Source: Aquimarina sp. MMG016
Lineage (GTDB): Bacteria; Bacteroidota; Bacteroidia; Flavobacteriales; Flavobacteriaceae
Direction of reading: 5' to 3'
Length of the DNA stretch: 64,000 nt
Assembly: GCF_018100805.1 (NCBI RefSeq)
Contig: NZ_JAGJEA010000004.1
Coordinates: 310,001 to 374,000, forward strand
Position numbers and translations under genes: made by a program. This document shows positions 59,667-64,000 of the stretch, one piece after another (within the stretch, counting starts at the first letter, position 1; every line of letters starts with the position of its first letter). Under the pieces are notes generated by a model. It ran no database searches. It was not told the DNA's origin and was given only the letters and a program-made list of their open reading frames with translations.

Positions 59667-59795
59667 ATGGATCTAGAAAGACTTCTAATTTTTGTATGTG
59701 GATTTGCTCTCGGCATAGTAGTATCTATCTCAAAAGGACTGTTCAAGACAAAAATTAATTTTAGACAATTATTTTCCAAAAATCAAATGGAATGA
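59667..59795 (+). CDS. possible 42-residue membrane peptide
   Basis: MDLERLLIFVCGFALGIVV then SISKGLFKTKIN, with one membrane helix near the start and a basic end. It is 26 bases after the 35-residue ORF and 59 bases before the PA2169-like gene. Confidence 0.4.
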   Translation: MDLERLLIFVCGFALGIVVSISKGLFKTKINFRQLFSKNQME

Positions 59796-59854
59796 AAAGA
59801 TGCAAAACAGTATCATCTTAATAAAATACTGTAAAACTTAAAACTTAATAAATT

Positions 59855-60304
59855 ATGGCAACGTATTCTGAAACCGTTGGAAACAAATTAAACGACTTAC
59901 TTGAAAAAACGTATGATGCAGAGAAAGGATTCAAAAAAGCTGCAGAAAATGTAGAGCATTCCTCTCTAAAAAATTATTTTAATCAGAAAGCTCAAGAGCG
60001 CTATGACTTTGGTCATGAATTGAAAAATGAAATCAAAGCATTTAGTCAAGATGTGGACAAAGGTGGTAGTGTTACTGGGAGCGCACATAGAGCCTGGATG
60101 GATGTTAAGTCCTTTCTATCAATTGACAATGAAGAATCTATGTTAGAAGAGGCCATTAGAGGAGAGAAAGCATCTGTGGATGAATATAATGATGTTCTTT
60201 CAGAAACTTCACTACCGGCAAGTACACAATCTATCTTAGCAAAGCAAAAACAAAAAATTGAGAGCGGGCTATCTACAATCAAGAGATTAGAGGATTTAAA
60301 CTAG
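59855..60304 (+). CDS. PA2169/DUF2383 family four-helix-bundle protein
   Basis: The 149-residue protein has the plan of PA2169-type ferritin-like proteins: EKTYDAEKGFKKAAENVEHSSLKNYFNQKAQERYDFGHELKNEIKAFSQDV, GSVTGSAHRAWMDVKSFLSIDNEESMLEEAIRGEKASVDEYNDVL. The Glu and Tyr-rich helices suggest a carboxylate-rich bundle without the classic Dps ligands. It is common in stress islands of Bacteroidetes and Proteobacteria. Function unknown. Confidence 0.85.
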   Translation: MATYSETVGNKLNDLLEKTYDAEKGFKKAAENVEHSSLKNYFNQKAQERYDFGHELKNEIKAFSQDVDKGGSVTGSAHRAWMDVKSFLSIDNEESMLEEAIRGEKASVDEYNDVLSETSLPASTQSILAKQKQKIESGLSTIKRLEDLN

Positions 60305-60510
60305 AGATTAGTTTTTATTGTTATATTCCTAAAAGATCACTTCTTTACGTCTATTATCCCATTTTGGACTTAAAGAAGCGATTTTTTTCTAATTTCCTCC
60401 TTGAATTTTTTTTAACAGTCTGTTTTTGATCATTTTTAATTAGAAATGGACAGATAAAACCAAATGAAGATTATAAAAACTTAATAGTAATAGTTCTTAT
60501 GACAAAAAGA

Positions 60511-61521
60511 TCATCTCATTTTATACTCTTTTGGGCTGTAATGGAATCTTTTTTTGAAAATTTTGCAGAAATAACTTCTACTAGTCAACCCTACCGAGTA
60601 TACAACCTCGGATATAGTTAAGTCAGTAGTTTTGATAAGTCTTTCTGCTTTTTCTAAACGTACGTTTCTCACATAATCAGAGACGGTTCTTTCAAACATG
60701 AACTTAAACCCTTCTTGTAATTTCGCAGGAGAAAGTCCGGATTGTAAGCATAAGGTCTTTATACTATGTTGAATTTCCGGGTTCTTCTTTATGTACTCGC
60801 TGATCTCAGAGATTGCCGTCAGCTCATTTTTAAGTAGGCCACTTGTATTCGATTTGTTTTCGATTTCCGCGTGAAATTGTTCAATATGTTTTGCCAGAAT
60901 TAAATAATATCTCCCTTTCTGAGAAAGTAATTCAGAAATCTCATTATTATACTCCACTCCTAACAATAACTTCAGTTGTTCAGCAATTTTCAAATTATAG
61001 TTTCCTAAATGAAAATGTTTAGATTTTGTTTTTATACTCGTTAGCAGGTTTCTGATTGTTTTACTAAATTGATTGCTTTGAGGGCCAAATTTATCAAAAT
61101 ATTCCTGCTTGTCAATACAAAGTATATTTAATATCAAAGGCCGGTTTTTCTTAATGATCAAATTACTTGACAACCCATTATCACTATGTATAACAGCAGT
61201 CTGAAACTGCTCTATCCTGGTTGTTTGTTCAAATGATTCGAATTGATGATCACAAAACCCTTCCAAACAGTATACAAACTGCAAAGAGTTTTCTGTCATT
61301 GAACAAACCGGAATTTCAACATTTTCATGAAGATTAAGGTTAAAATCAAACGATTGTAATCCATTTTGTAACTTTGTATATCGTACCTGTCCACGACCAA
61401 ATAATGGACTGATTGAAAGGGTTTGTATATCTTTATTTATACCAATTTCTCCAAAAAGATATTTGTTAATAGCAGTTAACGCAGATGATACTTTTAAATC
61501 ATTACCTCTTACATTTTCCAT
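60511..61521 (-). CDS. AraC family transcriptional regulator (paralogue 2)
   Basis: The 336-residue protein has an N-terminal region related to the other two regulators (FGRGQVRYTKLQNGLQSFDFNLNLHENVEIPV... YCLEGFCDHQFESFEQTTRIEQFQ) and an AraC HTH domain (SIKTLCLQSGLSPAKLQEGFKFMFERTVSDYVRNVRLEKAERLIKTTDLTISEVVYSVGLTSRSYFCKIFKKRF) at the C-terminus. Its DNA-contact helices are very close to paralogue 1, so the two may bind related sites. The effector is unknown. Confidence 0.9.
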   Translation of the reverse strand: MENVRGNDLKVSSALTAINKYLFGEIGINKDIQTLSISPLFGRGQVRYTKLQNGLQSFDFNLNLHENVEIPVCSMTENSLQFVYCLEGFCDHQFESFEQTTRIEQFQTAVIHSDNGLSSNLIIKKNRPLILNILCIDKQEYFDKFGPQSNQFSKTIRNLLTSIKTKSKHFHLGNYNLKIAEQLKLLLGVEYNNEISELLSQKGRYYLILAKHIEQFHAEIENKSNTSGLLKNELTAISEISEYIKKNPEIQHSIKTLCLQSGLSPAKLQEGFKFMFERTVSDYVRNVRLEKAERLIKTTDLTISEVVYSVGLTSRSYFCKIFKKRFHYSPKEYKMR

Positions 61522-61754
61522 GATGTTCTAATTGAAGTTAAAAACATTGATTCTTAAATAGTTACACCTAATATTACAATCCAAAATTAGTAGAAACACA
61601 CTTAATCTCTTATCGTTTTTGAATTTTTGATTAACTTTATTGATCAAAAGCGTGTTAAAACCGAATTTGATTATTTTATACAGTTCAAATGCGTTACTAT
61701 TTAAATGATAAGAGATCATTTAACTCGCTATATTTCTTTTACTTGCAGTGTAAT

Positions 61755-62465
61755 ATGGAAACGATGTATAAGAAAATTTCTAACATAGCAGAAAGAGAAT
61801 TGATTGAAAAGGAGTTTGGGATTAGCTACAAATTTCCTAAACTTCATTCACCTTCTCCAATATTAGATGGTTCCGAAGAGTGTACATTATCTATAATTAC
61901 AATGGATAATCCAGCTTTTATATCCTACGGGATTTGGGGACTATTACCTAAAAACTATGTAGATGAATGGTCTGATTTTCAAAAGATTTTTAATACTTTA
62001 AATATATCAAAAGAATATCTTTCTAAGACTAGGATGTTTTCTGAAGCTTATAATCAAAGAAGATGTATCATAATCGTCACTGGTTTTTTTATTTATCATC
62101 TACATAATGGTTCATTTTATCCCTATTATGTATACCTAAGTTCTAAAAAGCCCTTTTATCTTGGTGGTATTTATAACACTTTAGAAGACGGGTTCATCAC
62201 TTGCTCTATAGTAACTACTAAAGCAAAAGGAATTATAAAGGACATTCAAAATCTGAACGATACAATGCCTTTACTTATTGCTAAAGAATCTAAAAAAGCC
62301 TGGTTGGATCCAGATTCAGAAATTAGTGAAATAGATCTGCTCCTAAATAATCCAGTAGACTTGGATTTTTGTGCTCACCCAATTGCAAAAGAGTTCTTTA
62401 AAAACGATATTTCTTACGATTCTATGTTATCACCAGTTTACTACAAAGACATACCAATACCGTAA
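61755..62465 (+). CDS. SRAP (YedK/HMCES)-fold protein without catalytic residues
   Basis: The 236-residue protein follows the SOS-response-associated peptidase plan: WGLLP (61-65), the NxR region reduced to TRMFSEAYNQRRC (92-104), TGFFIYHLH (109-117), FYLGGIYNT, SIVTTKAKGIIKDIQNLNDTMPLLI (151-175). All three catalytic elements are lost: the Cys2 that crosslinks to abasic DNA (start reads METMYKK or MYKK), the Glu of DGFYEW (Ile113 here) and the His of IHxRMP (Gln165 here). So it may be a DNA- or fold-partner pseudoenzyme. Start uncertain: 61755 or 61764. Confidence 0.75.
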   Translation: METMYKKISNIAERELIEKEFGISYKFPKLHSPSPILDGSEECTLSIITMDNPAFISYGIWGLLPKNYVDEWSDFQKIFNTLNISKEYLSKTRMFSEAYNQRRCIIIVTGFFIYHLHNGSFYPYYVYLSSKKPFYLGGIYNTLEDGFITCSIVTTKAKGIIKDIQNLNDTMPLLIAKESKKAWLDPDSEISEIDLLLNNPVDLDFCAHPIAKEFFKNDISYDSMLSPVYYKDIPIP

Positions 62466-62471
62466 TATTCT

Positions 62472-62786
62472 TTAACTACAATTAATACCTTGAATTTCGT
62501 CTGTTATAGTACTTACTTCTATTTTAAGTGTCATAGGAATTATACCATATTTTGGTCCTAAACCTTCAGTCATAAACCTACCTAAATAGTGATGAGCTAG
62601 CTCAATATTATCAAATATCATCGTTCCACCAATGGTTTTAGTTTCGTCATTAGAGAAGCAAAATAATGAAATCAAACCTTTGGTATTCTTTAGAATTTCT
62701 CGTCTTTCCTGAGTCACTTTAACAACATTATCGAAAGAAAATCTAGTTTTAAATTTTAGATGTACTATAGCTTTTTTCCTTTGCAT
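62472..62786 (-). CDS. hypothetical protein, possibly dimeric alpha/beta-barrel fold
   Basis: The 104-residue protein has HLKFKTRFSFDNVVKVTQERREILKNTKGLISLFCF, GGTMIFDNIELAHHYLGRFMTEGLGPKYGI and a final strand MTLKIEVSTI. The order beta, helix, beta, beta, helix, beta is that of ABM/ferredoxin-like small monooxygenase-type folds. No family can be named. It is convergent with the SRAP-fold gene (6-base gap). Confidence 0.5.
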   Translation of the reverse strand: MQRKKAIVHLKFKTRFSFDNVVKVTQERREILKNTKGLISLFCFSNDETKTIGGTMIFDNIELAHHYLGRFMTEGLGPKYGIIPMTLKIEVSTITDEIQGINCS

Positions 62787-62919
62787 TAAATTCTGGGTTT
62801 TAGAGTGGGGTTATTTCAAAAAAAAGTTGGTACTCCTCAATTTATCCTTAAACACGAAACCAGATAAGATAAATCCGAAGAAACAAACTTTTCTATACCA
62901 AATTAGAGTGAAAATTCAG

Positions 62920-63954
62920 CTATTCTTTAACTTTAATTCGTTTTCTATATTCCGTAGGTAAGATTCCATATCGCTCAAAAAATATCTTTGAAAAATAACT
63001 TCTACTTTTGAGACCTATTTTGTATACAATTTCAGAAATTGAATCGTCAGTATTCTTGATATGGTCTCTGGAAATTTCCAATTTTAATTGCCTGATATAT
63101 TCATTAACAGATTTTGAATATAAAACTTTAAATCCTAGCTGTAGTTTTTTTGAACTTATCCCGGCTCGGCTAGCTAATGTATTAACAGAAAGAGGTTCTG
63201 AAATGTTATCAATGATATACTCTGATAATTTATGGATTTTCTTAATATCTTCCTTACTCAATGATTCCGGTAGTCCTGCATCATTCTCATAATTATGTTG
63301 TTCTAACAACTGCATTGCCATAATCAGATTGAGCTGTCCTTCTATTGATAGCGTTCTTACGATACCACTTTCGTGACTTTCCTGGAGTTGTTTTATCTGA
63401 TCCGCAATTTTGAGATTGTAATTACCAAGATGTTTAAAAGGTACTGAATCTTTATCTCCATTAAAAACGGATAACAATCCCTGACTTAGCAACGATAAAT
63501 TACTATTTTTTTTCTTAGCGTACTCCACTGGAAGTACATAGATAAAATTAACCTTTACCGATACTGTCTTCGGAAATATATAAGTTTCCTTTGACAGTTT
63601 TTGAGTGGATATAATAATATTCTGATAACGCTCAATAGAAAGATATTCTTGATCAATACTATTGAAATATTCTAGTTTCCCTTCAGAAACAAAAACAAAC
63701 TCAACAGGATTAGCACCCTCGATACTAAAAATAATTTTTGTGTCTTCTATAAAATTAACATTGTAATCAACTAAGGTTACTCCCCAATCAAAAGCAATAC
63801 TTCTGATCATACCTTTTCCGAATTCATTATCAAATTCTAGAACACACTCTCCCCACTGATGCTTTAAATTCCCTTTTAAATAATTGTTTAATTGTTCTAA
63901 AATCTCTGCACCATCAACACTACGTATTTCAATTTTCTGCATGCTGCTACTCAA
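62920..63954 (-). CDS. AraC family transcriptional regulator (paralogue 3)
   Basis: The 344-residue protein has the beta sensor segment closely resembling paralogue 1 (WGECVLEFDNEFGKGMIRSIAFDWGVTLVDYNVNF... FVSEGKLEYFNSIDQEYLSIERYQN) and a C-terminal AraC HTH (PLSVNTLASRAGISSKKLQLGFKVLYSKSVNEYIRQLKLEISRDHIKNTDDSISEIVYKIGLKSRSYFSKIFFERYG). It starts 46 bases from the end of the window. Confidence 0.9.
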   Translation of the reverse strand: MSSSMQKIEIRSVDGAEILEQLNNYLKGNLKHQWGECVLEFDNEFGKGMIRSIAFDWGVTLVDYNVNFIEDTKIIFSIEGANPVEFVFVSEGKLEYFNSIDQEYLSIERYQNIIISTQKLSKETYIFPKTVSVKVNFIYVLPVEYAKKKNSNLSLLSQGLLSVFNGDKDSVPFKHLGNYNLKIADQIKQLQESHESGIVRTLSIEGQLNLIMAMQLLEQHNYENDAGLPESLSKEDIKKIHKLSEYIIDNISEPLSVNTLASRAGISSKKLQLGFKVLYSKSVNEYIRQLKLEISRDHIKNTDDSISEIVYKIGLKSRSYFSKIFFERYGILPTEYRKRIKVKE

Positions 63955-64000
63955 TCTTATTTTTCTTTAGTAATTGTACAAAGAAATTAGATTTGGCGTG

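Noticed and set aside
61528..61719. 63-residue minus-strand open frame upstream of the AraC paralogue 2 gene
   Set aside because: It overlaps the start region of the SRAP-fold gene, is rich in Asn/Lys/Ile as random AT-rich sequence gives, and matches no family.
33461..64000. CRISPR array, toxin-antitoxin pair or restriction system in the accessory region
   Set aside because: No regularly spaced direct repeats, Cas motifs, methylase motifs or recognisable TA gene pairs were seen. The small membrane peptides alone are not enough to claim a type I toxin.

Overview
The window looks like part of a chromosome of a marine-type member of the Flavobacteriaceae (Bacteroidota), possibly close to Aquimarina; the genus is only a guess. 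The evidence is low GC content, promoters of the Bacteroidetes form TTG-N(17-23)-TAnnTTTG, very few Shine-Dalgarno sites, a type IX secretion (gliding-type) C-terminal domain, a type III glutamine synthetase, an archaeal/eukaryote-type ProS, and many typically flavobacterial small genes.

Positions 1-16900 are mostly core genes: a Nif3-like protein (cut by the window edge), a coiled-coil partner with a degenerate zinc ribbon, a glycosyltransferase, rpsT, two identical tRNA-Glu genes with separate promoters, proS, a Gly/Trp/Arg-rich lipoprotein, an OmpP1/FadL-like porin, a type IX secreted protein, folE, cysS, yidD, lgt, prfA, an msrA-like gene and a purM homologue.

Positions 16924-23187 hold a complete curli (type VIII secretion) operon on the minus strand: large curlin, small curlin-like protein, CsgE, CsgF, CsgG and a propeller lipoprotein. 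Three parts are unusual. CsgE carries an N-terminal domain that resembles CsgH, CsgG carries an extra C-terminal beta-barrel, and the curlin has three copies of a ~78-residue higher-order repeat. A palindrome lies upstream of the operon's probable promoter. Next come divergent genes for type III and type II glutamine synthetases, a Ca2+/Na+ antiporter, and a BlaI/M56 (BlaR1-like) sensor pair. The BlaI promoter is overlapped by clear inverted repeats. The pair is followed by separate secreted proteins that share the sensor's periplasmic domain, and by remnants of a second sensor.

From the tRNA-Arg(ACG) at 33461 to the end of the window the character changes. Gene density falls, spacers are AT-rich, and nearly every recognisable gene concerns general, envelope, osmotic or oxidative stress: a PNPOx-like protein, DUF3124, CorA, LapA, two Dps, HPF, an FNT channel, two MscS channels, a pyruvate oxidase-like enzyme, YtxH/holin-like proteins, DUF2652, DUF2254, a flavodoxin-like protein, hemerythrin, topoisomerase IB, AI-2E/PerM, DUF2945 and PA2169/DUF2383. 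Three AraC regulators of one family are interspersed and probably act within it. The region also holds at least six broken genes (patatin, a 118-residue unknown, DJ-1/PfpI, DoxX-like, a Rho-N-like protein and YqaE/Pmp3), a cluster of very small ORFs, and an SRAP-fold protein that has lost its catalytic residues. I read it as an acquired stress-resistance island that is partly decaying.
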